Shown: positions 37,901 through 46,596 of the stretch, in pieces
How positions within the stretch are numbered: the first letter of the stretch is position 1
Layout of the letters: every line of letters starts with the position of its first letter
Assembly: GCF_000969835.1 (NCBI RefSeq)
Contig: NZ_KQ033912.1
Coordinates: 1,353,961 to 1,417,960 of the forward strand
Direction: 5' to 3'
From: Parabacteroides goldsteinii DSM 19448 = WAL 12034
Lineage (GTDB): Bacteria > Bacteroidota > Bacteroidia > Bacteroidales > Tannerellaceae
DNA: 64,000 nucleotides
Notes under the pieces: model-generated
What the model was told of the DNA's origin: nothing
The model's input: the letters and a program-made list of their open reading frames with translations, nothing else
Database searches by the model: none
Translations under genes and position numbers: made by a program

Positions 37901-38215
37901 AACCACTTCATCCAGATTCTGCGTATCGGTTTGTAAAAAAACATTCACGACCGGCTTTACGGCTACTTCCTGTGAATTCATACCTACATAAGAGATTTGT
38001 AGGATTTTCCCTTCTTGCGGAACGTTAAGAGTAAATTTACCGTCTATATCGGTCACAGTACCGATAGTCGTACCCTTAACCATAACAGAGGCGCCGATAA
38101 TCGGCTCTCCATCGTCCGCCGAAGTGACGGTACCCGTCACTTTCGTGTACTGAGCCATTGCTGTACAGATACCTATAACCAGGTACAGCAAGATAAATGT
38201 TAGCTTCTTCTTCAT
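35000..38215 (-). CDS. SusC/RagA-type TonB-linked outer-membrane transporter
   Basis: 1071 residues from ATG 38215; a GTG two codons upstream is less likely. The signal peptide ends AMAQ. A carboxypeptidase-regulatory-like domain (VTGTVTSADDGEPIIGASVMVKG) and the SusC-type motif DEVVVTAMGISR are followed by the plug (about 110-230) and the barrel, which ends CNLSVKF. It would import the substrate captured by the SusD partner. It is the first gene of a four-gene operon (SusC, SusD and two lipoproteins) that resembles the oligopeptide-binding BT2261-BT2264 complex of B. thetaiotaomicron. Its promoter seems to lie in an invertible segment just upstream. Confidence 0.95.
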   Translation of the reverse strand: MKKKLTFILLYLVIGICTAMAQYTKVTGTVTSADDGEPIIGASVMVKGTTIGTVTDIDGKFTLNVPQEGKILQISYVGMNSQEVAVKPVVNVFLQTDTQNLDEVVVTAMGISRSEKTLGYSATTVKSDEIISSRTTNVADALSGKVAGLQVSSTSADPGAVSNITIRGFSSINGDNQPLYVVDGVPLQNSMGSGSGKNVALGGISNVASEDIESMTVLKGAAATALYGSRAANGVIVITTKSGKRGDNRNFSINYSGSVQARMVSLLPDFQNTFGQGWNGAQTFIENGSWGPAMDGSMQVYGPVWNNQQLIHEYSAKKDNVKEFFEPGWSQNHTLSLSGVTNDAKMDYYLSYSYTNDDGIMPYDYDTYERNTIAFRGSYKANDWLKVSSSVNFARSSTDAVGSFQGTSVIDGVLELPRDVSVVDMKNTSSAFNTPEAYFTPYGITNPYWALENNYNHTASKQVYGKVQLDVNPIKDLRLSYRMGFDYTDYDRKVGSPQIALDDALINNDYGYAPSNMNQSGYVYAAYGRRYEFNHDFLANYAKRFLDNRLDVNVNAGVNMNERSATSMTGQTDDLTFYSGFWDLSNGATKTTLSESQSKRRLVGLFGDVTLGWDDMIYLNVTARNDWSSTLPIDNNSFFYPGATLSWIFTQLIPENKILTFGKARLAYGKTGNDASPYRTGVTYVQGTAHGYYGSDVAKFPMNGVNAFMSSNTKGSNTLKPEMTSEFEVGLNLQFFNGRFGVDAAYYNRNTKDQIFTLPTDPSTGYSYMVTNFGEVSNKGVELVINTVPVQTRDFRWDLSFNFSKNKNEVISLPESLEGGKVSIYDFSAGNDAVYMYAEQGKPMGQFYTYLPKYTADGKPIVDTNGQPVLGTTVEDTGKNMNFDWTGGINTAFTYKDFTLSAAFDIRKGGYMFSRTKNLMQFTGNGIVTSYNERRPFIIPNSVRENADGTYTENSTPIYLGNGSYQTYFNDYGYGFGGEAYLLDRSFVKLRNISLTWNVPKKWVRKMSLSNLSVTAFCNNVFTWTASDNYYVDPESTTVSQASYGDLATQFGELYTNPSCRVFGCNLSVKF

Positions 38216-38259
38216 AGACACTATGTATTAAATCAGATAATAATATTAACACTAGAAAT

Positions 38260-38323
38260 CGTAGTTCCCGTAGGACTATGGTAACAAGAGGTTGCAAAGA
38301 TAGAGAAATAATAACATATATTA
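38260..38323. repeat. Left inverted repeat of a putative invertible promoter
   Basis: 64 bases that recur inverted at 38788-38851. The outer 23 bases and inner 21 bases are identical; the middle 20 differ at about 9 positions. The outer part contains TAGTTCC-CGTA-GGACTA, arms around a 4-base spacer like a tyrosine-recombinase core site. Confidence 0.9.
38295..38302 (-). promoter_or_regulatory. Promoter -7 box of the SusCD operon inside the invertible segment
   Basis: TATCTTTG on the minus strand, 80 bases upstream of ATG 38215. No canonical -33 box is seen; instead the 21 bases upstream (38303-38323) are identical in the other repeat. Confidence 0.6.
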
Positions 38324-38787
38324 ATTTTAATAACCAGTATATATCACATATTAAATAAGTCTTTGACGGATAGTATATAGACTTAAAGTGCATGAATAAA
38401 AATTACAACCAATTGTGTGTACACTATGGGAAAATAAACAAAATGAGCACTTGTTCATTCACATTTACTTCCTAGATGCCTAGCATCTGCACAAGTTGTA
38501 AGTTCGTTTAAAATACATTTACACAATCTAACTAAGAAGGGGTTAGACAACGCATATCCGATACTTTATTCCCGATGTTTACGATGGTACAAACTGATTC
38601 TAAACGAATTCACAGCTGGTGCAGATCCTAGTATTCTCACGGATAAAACTTAATGAAAAATTGCCGATTCTGTTAGCTAACTAAATGAATAGAGATAATA
38701 GATTGTTAGTGTTATCCAGGCACTTTTAGCCTATCTACTTTCCGGCGAGGAACTATCTATCATGTGGAATATACTTATTTCTATTAG

Positions 38788-38851
38788 TAATATATGTTAT
38801 TATTTCTCTCCCTTTGAAAACATTTTAAACCATAGTCCTACGGGAACTACG
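38788..38851. repeat. Right inverted repeat of a putative invertible promoter
   Basis: Inverted partner of 38260-38323. The -7 position (38809-38816) reads TCCCTTTG, a broken box, pointing towards the kinase gene. Confidence 0.9.
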
Positions 38852-38888
38852 CGGATATTTGTTAATATTTGGAATATCAAAAAAACTT

Positions 38889-39890
38889 TTAAAGAATACG
38901 CGTATCAAGAAACTGAAGAGTAAAAGTCGTCCCTTTCTCGATTTCGGAAGCGACCATAATATTTCCTCCATGACGGTTCATGATTTGACGACATACACTA
39001 AGTCCAATCCCTGAGCCTTTCGGTTTAGTGGTGAAAAATGGGACAAATACTTTATCCAATGCTTCGGGTACAATCCCGCTACCATTGTCCGATACGGTTA
39101 TCACCGGTATCCCATCTTGTCTGAAAGCCTCTACACGCACTTCGGGACGGATACTGTCGCCACAGGCTTCTACCGCATTCTTCAATAGATTAATCAGTAC
39201 CTGTTCAATCATCCCCCGGTCTGCATATAATCTTAATTCGGACGGCCTGATAGAATAAACAACATTGACTCCATCCATTGGAACCAGCTTCTGCAAATCG
39301 TCAAATAAGGCCGAAACAGGAAATATCCGCATGGCCGGCGTTGGGATACGGGTCAACTTCCGGTAGTTTTCGATAAAGTCGAGCAACCCTTTGCTCCGAC
39401 GGTGAATCGTTTGTATGGCTTGCAACATGATTGCGTAGTCACGCTCGTTCATTCCGTTTAATTCGGCACGCTCCGTCACCGTTTCCGACAGGGAAATAAT
39501 AGGGGCTATCGAGTTCATAATCTCATGCGTCAATACGCGGATCAGTTTCTGCCAGGCTTCTGTCTCAGCCTCCGCCACCACCGAATTATAAAGCCGGGAA
39601 CGAAAAGCATTCAGGGCCTCATTCATCGAACGGGTCAACTCGGCTTCCGCCCCTCCGGAAGTAGGAACCGGAAAAGACAGATTCAGGTCTCCGTAATGAA
39701 TATTCGCAATCAGATGTTCCATCCGGCGAATCGTTTTACGTTGGTCCAGATACAATGAGAAAGCCAATACGATCAGGATAGCGCTCATCATTACCGAAGT
39801 AAAATAGAGGCTTTTCAGTATCAGGAACGCAATTGTCAGCGACAATATAACGATCAGGACGATCTTTATCAGGATGGTATACCGTTTCAT
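38889..39890 (-). CDS. Sensor histidine kinase, NtrB-like
   Basis: 333 residues with two N-terminal membrane helices (about 6-26 and 30-47) and almost no external loop. A short HAMP-like linker leads to the H-box with H122 (LTHEIMNSIAPI), and the ATPase domain has NLLKNAVEA, SDNGSGI and GSGIGLSV. It lacks the PAS domain of its counterpart at 8467. The gene overlaps the response regulator gene by 4 bases, so the two form a pair. With that regulator it probably controls efflux system 2. Its 3' end borders the invertible segment, and no terminator was found between, so read-through into the SusCD promoter region is possible. Confidence 0.92.
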   Translation of the reverse strand: MKRYTILIKIVLIVILSLTIAFLILKSLYFTSVMMSAILIVLAFSLYLDQRKTIRRMEHLIANIHYGDLNLSFPVPTSGGAEAELTRSMNEALNAFRSRLYNSVVAEAETEAWQKLIRVLTHEIMNSIAPIISLSETVTERAELNGMNERDYAIMLQAIQTIHRRSKGLLDFIENYRKLTRIPTPAMRIFPVSALFDDLQKLVPMDGVNVVYSIRPSELRLYADRGMIEQVLINLLKNAVEACGDSIRPEVRVEAFRQDGIPVITVSDNGSGIVPEALDKVFVPFFTTKPKGSGIGLSVCRQIMNRHGGNIMVASEIEKGTTFTLQFLDTRIL

Positions 39891-41251
39891 AGGCCCAACT
39901 TATCCAATTTCCGATAAAGGGCAAAACGGGTAATACCCAGTAACTCGGCGGCACGGGTCACATTCCCGTCGGCACGCCGCAAAGCACGTTCAATCGCTTC
40001 TTTCTCCAGAATGCTGAGGTTGAGTTCTTCCAGTTCCGCTTTCTTTTTGGTAACGGAAGGCTGGAGCATAAAATTCTCCGGTTTCAGCATCAATCCGTCG
40101 GAAAGGATCACTGCCCGCTCGATGGCATGTTGCAACTCCCTGACATTCCCCGGCCAGTTATAGTTTTGCAGTTTGCTCCGGGCTTCGCGGGATAAACCTT
40201 TTATCTCTTTCTTATATTTACGGGCATAGCGTATCAGGAAATAATCCGCCAGCAACTGGATATCATTCCCACGCTCCCGAAGAGGAGGAATATGCAGTTC
40301 GATGGTGTTGATACGGTAAAGCAAGTCCTGGCGGAAAGTCCCCTCCTCCACCATTGCACGAATATTCATATTGGTAGCGGAGATCAGGCGGACATCTATC
40401 GAAACCGGACGGGTAGCCCCCAGCCGGGTGATCTGCTGCTTCTCTATCGCAGTAAGCAGTTTGGCCTGCATCGGCATACTCAGGTTCCCTATCTCGTCCA
40501 GAAACAAAGTCCCGCCGGTTGCCACCTCCATACGCCCCGGCTTATCACGACGAGCATCCGTAAAGGCCCCCTTTTCATAACCGAACAGTTCACTTTCAAA
40601 AAGCGATTCGGGAATACTTCCCAGGTCGATACCCACAAAGACCTGTCCATTACGCGGCGAATGATGATACAGGGCACGGGCAACAAGATCCTTACCTGTT
40701 CCGTTCTCCCCCAGGATCAGGATATTGGCATCCGTATGACGTAACTTCTCGATCGTTGCAAAGATTTCCTGCATGGCATTACTCTCACCGATAATCTCGA
40801 AACCTTCCTCATCCGAACTCTCCAGAGCCGCTACCTGGCGTTTCAGCGACCGCACTTCCGTACGGCTTTCACGAAGTTTCAAGGCGGCAGATAAGGTGGC
40901 CAGCAACTTCTCTTTCTCCCAGGGTTTAGGGATAAAATCCGTCGCACCGGCTTTGATGGCACGCACGGCTTTTTCCGTATCGGCATAAGCTGTTATAAAA
41001 AGGACAACGGCATCCGGATCCGCCTTCTTTATCTTCTCCAACCAGAAAAAACCTTCCTGTCCGCTAATGGCATCCCTCCGGAAATTCATATCCAGCAGGA
41101 TCACATCCGGCACATAACTTTCCATAAAATGCTCGATACGCTCCGGCTGTGTGGTCACACGGATTTGCTCTACATAAGGTTCCAACAGCAGATTCAGTGC
41201 AAAAAGCACATCTTCATTATCGTCGATGATCAGTATTTTCCCTTGTTTCAT
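39887..41251 (-). CDS. NtrC-family sigma-54-dependent response regulator
   Basis: 454 residues from ATG 41251 (MKQGKILIIDDNED), the standard receiver start; the open frame further upstream is not used. Receiver: acidic pair D10/D11, phospho-acceptor D54 (LLDMNF) and TKPW-like KPWEK. AAA+ domain: Walker A GENGTGKD, the GAFTDA loop and Walker B LFLDEIGNL. The C-terminal Fis-type helix-turn-helix contains GNVTRAAELLGITRFALYRKL. Divergent from the TolC-HlyD-permease operon; the 177 bp between them holds a candidate activator site and sigma-54 promoter. The same element pair recurs before 52832, so both operons are probable targets. Confidence 0.94.
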   Translation of the reverse strand: MKQGKILIIDDNEDVLFALNLLLEPYVEQIRVTTQPERIEHFMESYVPDVILLDMNFRRDAISGQEGFFWLEKIKKADPDAVVLFITAYADTEKAVRAIKAGATDFIPKPWEKEKLLATLSAALKLRESRTEVRSLKRQVAALESSDEEGFEIIGESNAMQEIFATIEKLRHTDANILILGENGTGKDLVARALYHHSPRNGQVFVGIDLGSIPESLFESELFGYEKGAFTDARRDKPGRMEVATGGTLFLDEIGNLSMPMQAKLLTAIEKQQITRLGATRPVSIDVRLISATNMNIRAMVEEGTFRQDLLYRINTIELHIPPLRERGNDIQLLADYFLIRYARKYKKEIKGLSREARSKLQNYNWPGNVRELQHAIERAVILSDGLMLKPENFMLQPSVTKKKAELEELNLSILEKEAIERALRRADGNVTRAAELLGITRFALYRKLDKLGL

Positions 41252-41310
41252 ATCGTATGCGTATATTAAATATGTGGGGGTAAAGATAAGCATTAAAACA
41301 ATAAACAGGG

Positions 41311-41338
41311 CGTGCGAATACGAACGTTTTTTGTGCGC
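41311..41338. promoter_or_regulatory. Candidate activator site upstream of the TolC operon
   Basis: 28 bases that match 52695-52722 at 23 positions, including CGTGCG, ACGAACGT and GTGCG blocks. It lies 91 bases upstream of the TGGCAT box at 41402, against 92 for the partner. A further GTGCG-CTGA-CGCAC inverted repeat overlaps its end (41333-41346). Confidence 0.6.
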
Positions 41339-41401
41339 TGACGCACTGACCACAAAAACGAACACACTACTTACTATCTAATATTCAAGACATTAAAAAC
41401 A

Positions 41402-41416
41402 TGGCATACTATTTGT
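41402..41416 (+). promoter_or_regulatory. Sigma-54 promoter of the TolC-HlyD-permease operon
   Basis: TGGCAT-ACTAT-TTGT has the same form as the elements at 2330 and 52787. The predicted start (about 41428) coincides with the ATG at 41429, so the transcript would have almost no leader. Confidence 0.5.
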
Positions 41417-41428
41417 TTTTAATAATAT

Positions 41429-42907
41429 ATGAAACATACGAGAAGTCACATATTATCGATAATCCTTGCTGCACTGGCCGCTTTCCCGGCTTACTCGCAG
41501 GATACGTTACGCCTCACCTTATCTGAGACCGTACGCATGGCCCAGGAACAATCTCCACAGGCCATCGCTGCCCGACATTCTTTCAGGGCGGCTTACTGGA
41601 ACTGGCGTTCCTATCGTGCAAACATGCTACCCAGTCTGACTTTCACCTCCAGTCCTTCACTGAACCGGTCGATCAGTTCGGTGACCTTGCCCGACGGAGG
41701 CGAAAGTTTCGTACACCGCAACCAGTTGATGGTGGATGCCGGACTCACGATCAATCAGAATATACCATTCACCGGAGGAAGCCTTTTCGTGAAAACAGCC
41801 TTGCAAAGACTCGATTTGTTTTCGGAAAAGACAAGTTCGTATAACACCACTCCCATCGTGCTCGGCTACGAACAAAACTTGTTCGGATACAACCAGTTCA
41901 AATGGGATCGGAAAATCGAACCTCTCCGTTATACCGAATCAAAAAAGAACCTGACAGAAACACTCGAACTGGTCGCCGCACAGGCAACCCAACAGTTTTT
42001 CCAATTGGCCACCGCACAGACCAACTGGGAAATCGCACAATATAATTACGCAAATGCCGATACCCTCTATCAATATGCCCAGGGACGGTATAATATCGGG
42101 ACGATCACTGAAAATGAAATGCTACAACTGGAACTGAACCTCCTGACCGAACAGACTAATATGATGAACGCGCGTATTGAAGTAGACGACTGTATTCAAT
42201 CATTGCGTAGCTACCTGGGTATCACCAATGCTTCAGAACTGATCGCCAGTTTAAACGAAGAAATCCCCCGTTTCAATGTGGAAGTAAAGCAAGCGCTCGA
42301 GCTGGCTTACGAGAATAATCCGGAACCGGAATACCTCCAGCGCCGCCGGTTGGAAAGCGAAAGTGCCGTAGCACAGGCGAAAGCATCCCGCGGCTTCAAA
42401 GCCGACCTCTATATGCAATTCGGCTTGACGCAGACAAACGAAAAACTGAAAGAGGCTTACCGGGACCCTTTGGATCAACAATTAGTCAGCCTTGGCATAC
42501 GCATCCCGATCCTGGACTGGGGTGTCGGTAAAGGGAAGGTAAAAGTTGCCCTCAGCAACCGCGACAAAGTATATACCGAGGTGGAGCAGTCACGCAACGA
42601 CTTCGAACTGAATGTCATCAAAATGGTCAAACAGTTCAACCTGCAGGCTGATAAAGTGATGATCGCACAGAAAACCGACCAGACTGCCCAACGCAGGAAC
42701 GATGTTGCCCAAAAACTGTACCTGCTGGGTAAATCGACTATCCTCGACCTCAATGCCTCCATCAGCGAAAAGGACCGGGCACGAAGAGAATATATAACAG
42801 CCTTATATAATTATTGGAGCCTGTACTACGGTCTGCGCAGCATGACCGGCTACGACTTCGAACGGAACCGTGAACTGACATTCGATTATGAACAATTAAT
42901 GAAATAA
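41429..42907 (+). CDS. TolC-like outer-membrane efflux protein
   Basis: 492 residues. The signal peptide ends PAYSQ. Two repeats of long alpha-helical coiled coil with short beta hairpins follow the outer-membrane efflux protein layout (LTLSETVRMAQEQSPQAIAARHS near the start and again LELAYENNPEPEYLQRRRLES near residue 285). It would form the outer-membrane channel of the system. It is first of an operon with the adaptor (3 bases downstream) and two permeases. Confidence 0.9.
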   Translation: MKHTRSHILSIILAALAAFPAYSQDTLRLTLSETVRMAQEQSPQAIAARHSFRAAYWNWRSYRANMLPSLTFTSSPSLNRSISSVTLPDGGESFVHRNQLMVDAGLTINQNIPFTGGSLFVKTALQRLDLFSEKTSSYNTTPIVLGYEQNLFGYNQFKWDRKIEPLRYTESKKNLTETLELVAAQATQQFFQLATAQTNWEIAQYNYANADTLYQYAQGRYNIGTITENEMLQLELNLLTEQTNMMNARIEVDDCIQSLRSYLGITNASELIASLNEEIPRFNVEVKQALELAYENNPEPEYLQRRRLESESAVAQAKASRGFKADLYMQFGLTQTNEKLKEAYRDPLDQQLVSLGIRIPILDWGVGKGKVKVALSNRDKVYTEVEQSRNDFELNVIKMVKQFNLQADKVMIAQKTDQTAQRRNDVAQKLYLLGKSTILDLNASISEKDRARREYITALYNYWSLYYGLRSMTGYDFERNRELTFDYEQLMK

Positions 42908-42910
42908 ATA

Positions 42911-44161
42911 ATGGACAGACCTATTGAAAAGAAACCCGTATATTACCGTTACCGCTGGCATATCGCCGGATGTATCGCTTTTGTCATCCTTCTGGTGTAT
43001 GTATCGATCGTTGCATCAGGCGGACGCAAACTGCGCACCGAAGCGGACAACCTCATCATCGGCGAAGCACAAGCCGATAAATTCATGGAATATGTGGATG
43101 TGGAAGGTGTGGTTCAACCCATCCTCACCATCAAAATAAACGCACGTGAAGCCGGTAGCGTCGAACGTATCGTAGCTGAAGAAGGAACGATGATGGAGAA
43201 GGGCGACACCATCCTTACCCTGACCAATCCGGACCTGATACGTACCATCGACGACCAGCGAGACGAGTGGGAAAAACAATTGATCTCCTTCCAGGAAAAA
43301 GAGATCGAAATGGAACAGAAAAGCCTGGACCTGCAAAAACAAACATTACAGACAACCTATGAACTCAACCGCCTGAAAAAGAGCTTCGCCCTCGATGAAG
43401 AGGAGTTCCGCATGGGTGTAAAGAGCAAGGCGCAACTGGAAGTACAGCGGGATGAATTCGAATATAAAACGCAAAGCACCGCCCTGCAACTGGAAGGTCT
43501 GCGCCACGACAGCGCTGCCACCATCCTCCGCCGTGAGTTGATGAAGAATGACCTGGAACGTGAACGGAAGAAATACGACCGCGCCCAGGAACGCATGGAG
43601 AACCTGATCGTCCGCGCCCCATTGGCAGGACAACTCAGTTTTGTCAAGGTAACTCCGGGCCAGCAGGTGCAAAGCACCGAAGCCATCGCCGAGATCAAGG
43701 TACTCGACCAGTTCAAGATACATACGTCACTCAGCGAATATTATATCGACCGTATCACAACCGGCCTTCCCGCCACCATCACCTGGCAGGGAAAGAAATA
43801 TCCGCTACGCATCACCAAGGTCGTACCGGAAGTAAAAGATCGTAACTTCGATGTGGATCTTGTCTTTACCGAAGAATCACCCGAGAATGTCCGCATCGGA
43901 AAGAGCTTCCGCGTACAGGTCGAACTGGGACAACCCGAAGAGGCACTGGTCATCCCGCGCGGCGACTTCTTCCAGACGACCGGCGGCCAATGGATCTATA
44001 AGCTGAACGAGACCGGGACAAAAGCCCGCAAAGTAAACATCAGCATCGGCCGACAGAACCCACAGCAGTATGAGATCACCGGCGGATTACAAGCAGGCGA
44101 TAAGGTTATTGTCACCGGATACAGTACTTTTGGCGACGCGGAAGAGTTGATTTTGAAATAA
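42911..44161 (+). CDS. HlyD/MacA-like periplasmic adaptor protein
   Basis: 416 residues. One membrane helix (about 17-37) is followed by a split lipoyl-like domain (AREAGSVERIVAEEGTMMEKGDTIL and, later, VRAPLAGQLSFVKVTPGQ). A long coiled coil (about 110-235) and the beta-barrel and membrane-proximal domains follow. It should bridge the inner-membrane permease and the TolC-like channel, as MacA does for MacB. It has a membrane anchor in place of a lipid. It is cotranscribed with the TolC-like gene. Confidence 0.92.
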   Translation: MDRPIEKKPVYYRYRWHIAGCIAFVILLVYVSIVASGGRKLRTEADNLIIGEAQADKFMEYVDVEGVVQPILTIKINAREAGSVERIVAEEGTMMEKGDTILTLTNPDLIRTIDDQRDEWEKQLISFQEKEIEMEQKSLDLQKQTLQTTYELNRLKKSFALDEEEFRMGVKSKAQLEVQRDEFEYKTQSTALQLEGLRHDSAATILRRELMKNDLERERKKYDRAQERMENLIVRAPLAGQLSFVKVTPGQQVQSTEAIAEIKVLDQFKIHTSLSEYYIDRITTGLPATITWQGKKYPLRITKVVPEVKDRNFDVDLVFTEESPENVRIGKSFRVQVELGQPEEALVIPRGDFFQTTGGQWIYKLNETGTKARKVNISIGRQNPQQYEITGGLQAGDKVIVTGYSTFGDAEELILK

Positions 44162-44183
44162 AAAAGACAGAAGAAGAACTACC

Positions 44184-46589
44184 ATGAAAATATTACTACT
44201 TGCTATCCGGTCCCTTTCACGTTTCCGGCTCTATACAGTCATCAACATATTAGGGCTGGCAATGAGCCTGACATGTGTCATGATCATATCACGGCACGTG
44301 TACAGGGAATTGACAGTAGACCATTTCAATAAAAACCTGGATCGTATATGTCTGGTCACACAGCATTTCGAACAAGAAATAATGCCTCGTTTTTATTACA
44401 ATTTCAATCCCGGAACAGGCATAGGAGACGCTCGGTTGGTAAATAATCCGTCTGTCGAGAAAGTGGCCCCGTTCTCTTCTTTTACAGAAGACTATATAAC
44501 AGTCGATGATAAAAAATACAATGCACGTATCCTGGTTGCCGATACTGCCTTTTTGCAGATTCTGGATTATCCGGTAGTATCCGACAATAAACAAATTCCG
44601 CTGCAAGACCCGCAAGGAGCTGTTATTACGCGAAACTTTGCCCGTAAACTGTTCGGCACAGACAAAGATATAGTAGGAAAAAGCATACAGCATTCCAACG
44701 GTAAAACAATTACGATCACCACGGTTCTCGACGAACCTGTCGATAAAAGTTCTATCCAGTTTGACCTGCTCGTTTCCTTGCAACTGCAAGAAAGATGGGG
44801 ACGCGCTTTCAACGCTCTCGTATTACTGGCTCCCGGTACTGATATCGATAAACTGAATAAGGAATTTATCAGTAGCAGGGAAGAAGGAAATAAGGAAACA
44901 CCCAACCAACTGCTTCCCCTCAGCAAATCGTACTTCGACAAGACCGTCAATATGTTTGATGATACTTACCTGCGAGGAAACTATAACAATGTCCTGGTGC
45001 TCTCCGGCGTCGCTTTTTTAATTTTACTTATCGGCATCTTCAATTTTATCAATATCTACACTGTCCTGATGCTGAAACGGGCACGCGAACTGGGGATGAA
45101 AAAAGTATTTGGAGCAAGAGCCTTCCAAATGCTGGTTCAACTCGTCGGTGAAAACATTGTAATGATAGGCTGTGCCCTCTTTATTGCCTGGATATTAATC
45201 GAGATAAGCGGAGGAGCTATCGAATCGACCCTGGGTATCTCGCAGGTAAATAACCTGACATTCGATCTTTTGCTTTCAATAGGTATCCTGTTACTCTTAC
45301 CGGCCATAACCTCCGTGTATCCTTTTATCAAATATAATTACACACCGCCCATAACCTCACTTCGCTCTGTAAATACCAGCGGTAATTCAGTGGTTTCACG
45401 TGCTGTCTTCATCGTTTTTCAGTATATTATCACCTGCTGCCTGATCATTGTTTCTCTGTTTTTTATGAAACAGCTTCATTTTATGCTGAATGCAGACTTG
45501 GGATATAAAACCAAAGATATTATAAAAGCTCAGTTCATCAAGCACCCCAGCAACGTATGGAGCATGCCGGATGAAGACCGGACCAAATACTTCAATAACA
45601 TTAACCGGCTGGATGGTGAGATAAAGCAGAAAATGAATGCCAGTCCCCTTTTCCTTCAATGGGTATATGGAGACAGCCCTCACACGATACAGGAAAGCGG
45701 TATCCGCCTGAAAACTACGGAAGGGGAATATAAAGAGGTTTGCTCAGCCTACATGTCCGCAGAAAATATACAGATGTACGGTTTGCAGTTAAAAGAAGGA
45801 CGGTTCTGGAACGACTCCATTGATAATACATATGGTTACCAGTTCATCATTAACGAGACGGCACAAAAACTGTTTGGCATAACCAATATAGAAACAGCAT
45901 TATTACAGCCGGATAGCCGTTTATGGTTTACCAGCCGGGATGACAGGAAAACAAATCCTCCCTACCATATTATCGGAGTAGTAAAGGATTTCAAGTTCAC
46001 ACACTTGTCCAAGCCCAACGCCCCGCTGGTCATTTCCAACTCCGGAAGTTACAACAGCCAAAAGCTAATGGCCTCGATTGTCCCTGGGAAGAAACAGGAA
46101 GCGATCGCCTTTCTGAAGAAACTCCACAACGATACCGTTGGCGGCGAATTCGAATATTCATTTGTCGAAGACGAAGTCAGTGCTCTTTACAAAGATGATA
46201 AAAAGGCGGCTTACATCTATTCCTTATTTACAATCATAGCCATTCTGATCTCTTCACTGGGGTTATTCAGTCTGTCTCTCTTCGATGTTCAGCAGCGATA
46301 CCGTGAAATTGCCATACGCAAGGTGAACGGAGCAACCACCCGTACAGTTATGCAAATGATGCTACGCAAATATTTCAAACTATTGGGATTAGCTTTCATC
46401 ATTTCTCTTCCGGTTTCATTATTGGCTATTTTCAAATACCTGGAAAACTTTGCCAACAAAGCCCCTATATCCTGGTGGATATTCGCCGTCGCCCTGCTCA
46501 TAACTGCCGGAATATCGCTGGCAACCTTGATCTGGCAGATACGGAAAGCAGCACGGACCAATCCGGCGGAGGCGATAAAAGCAGAATAA
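44184..46589 (+). CDS. Large MacB/FtsX-type ABC permease, subtype A (1 of 7)
   Basis: 801 residues, a double-module MacB-like permease. Order: membrane helix about 16-36, periplasmic domain, three helices (about 269-290, 315-340, 356-382), then a repeat of the plan with a helix at about 404-430, a second periplasmic domain and three C-terminal helices (about 674-700, 729-752, 762-786). The coupling motif appears twice (LGMKKVFGAR and IAIRKVNGATT), and the end KAARTNPAEAIKAE is the family signature. Subtype A begins MKILLLAIRSLSRFRLYTVIN and is shared with 46694 and 59821. It carries no ATPase domain, and none is encoded nearby. It follows the adaptor gene by 22 bases. Confidence 0.9.
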   Translation: MKILLLAIRSLSRFRLYTVINILGLAMSLTCVMIISRHVYRELTVDHFNKNLDRICLVTQHFEQEIMPRFYYNFNPGTGIGDARLVNNPSVEKVAPFSSFTEDYITVDDKKYNARILVADTAFLQILDYPVVSDNKQIPLQDPQGAVITRNFARKLFGTDKDIVGKSIQHSNGKTITITTVLDEPVDKSSIQFDLLVSLQLQERWGRAFNALVLLAPGTDIDKLNKEFISSREEGNKETPNQLLPLSKSYFDKTVNMFDDTYLRGNYNNVLVLSGVAFLILLIGIFNFINIYTVLMLKRARELGMKKVFGARAFQMLVQLVGENIVMIGCALFIAWILIEISGGAIESTLGISQVNNLTFDLLLSIGILLLLPAITSVYPFIKYNYTPPITSLRSVNTSGNSVVSRAVFIVFQYIITCCLIIVSLFFMKQLHFMLNADLGYKTKDIIKAQFIKHPSNVWSMPDEDRTKYFNNINRLDGEIKQKMNASPLFLQWVYGDSPHTIQESGIRLKTTEGEYKEVCSAYMSAENIQMYGLQLKEGRFWNDSIDNTYGYQFIINETAQKLFGITNIETALLQPDSRLWFTSRDDRKTNPPYHIIGVVKDFKFTHLSKPNAPLVISNSGSYNSQKLMASIVPGKKQEAIAFLKKLHNDTVGGEFEYSFVEDEVSALYKDDKKAAYIYSLFTIIAILISSLGLFSLSLFDVQQRYREIAIRKVNGATTRTVMQMMLRKYFKLLGLAFIISLPVSLLAIFKYLENFANKAPISWWIFAVALLITAGISLATLIWQIRKAARTNPAEAIKAE

Positions 46590-46596
46590 GACAATC

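Larger units (their letters stand above)
38260..38851. other. Putative invertible promoter segment (phase switch) of the SusCD operon
   Basis: A 592 bp non-coding segment bounded by 64 bp inverted repeats, placed between the SusC start (45 bases away) and the kinase gene. The left repeat contains TATCTTTG pointing at susC; the matching place in the right repeat reads TCCCTTTG and lacks the TA. Because both lie inside the identical outer 23-mers, inversion would swap them and remove the -7 box. The sequence given would be the ON form. The 464 bp interior holds no gene; a small palindrome AGATGC-CTA-GCATCT lies at 38474. No recombinase gene is in the window, so the enzyme would act from elsewhere, as is known for Bacteroides phase switches. 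Confidence 0.8.

Noticed and set aside
41252..41365. N-terminal extension of the second response regulator
   Set aside because: It would translate the candidate activator site; receiver domains begin at MKQGKILIIDDN.
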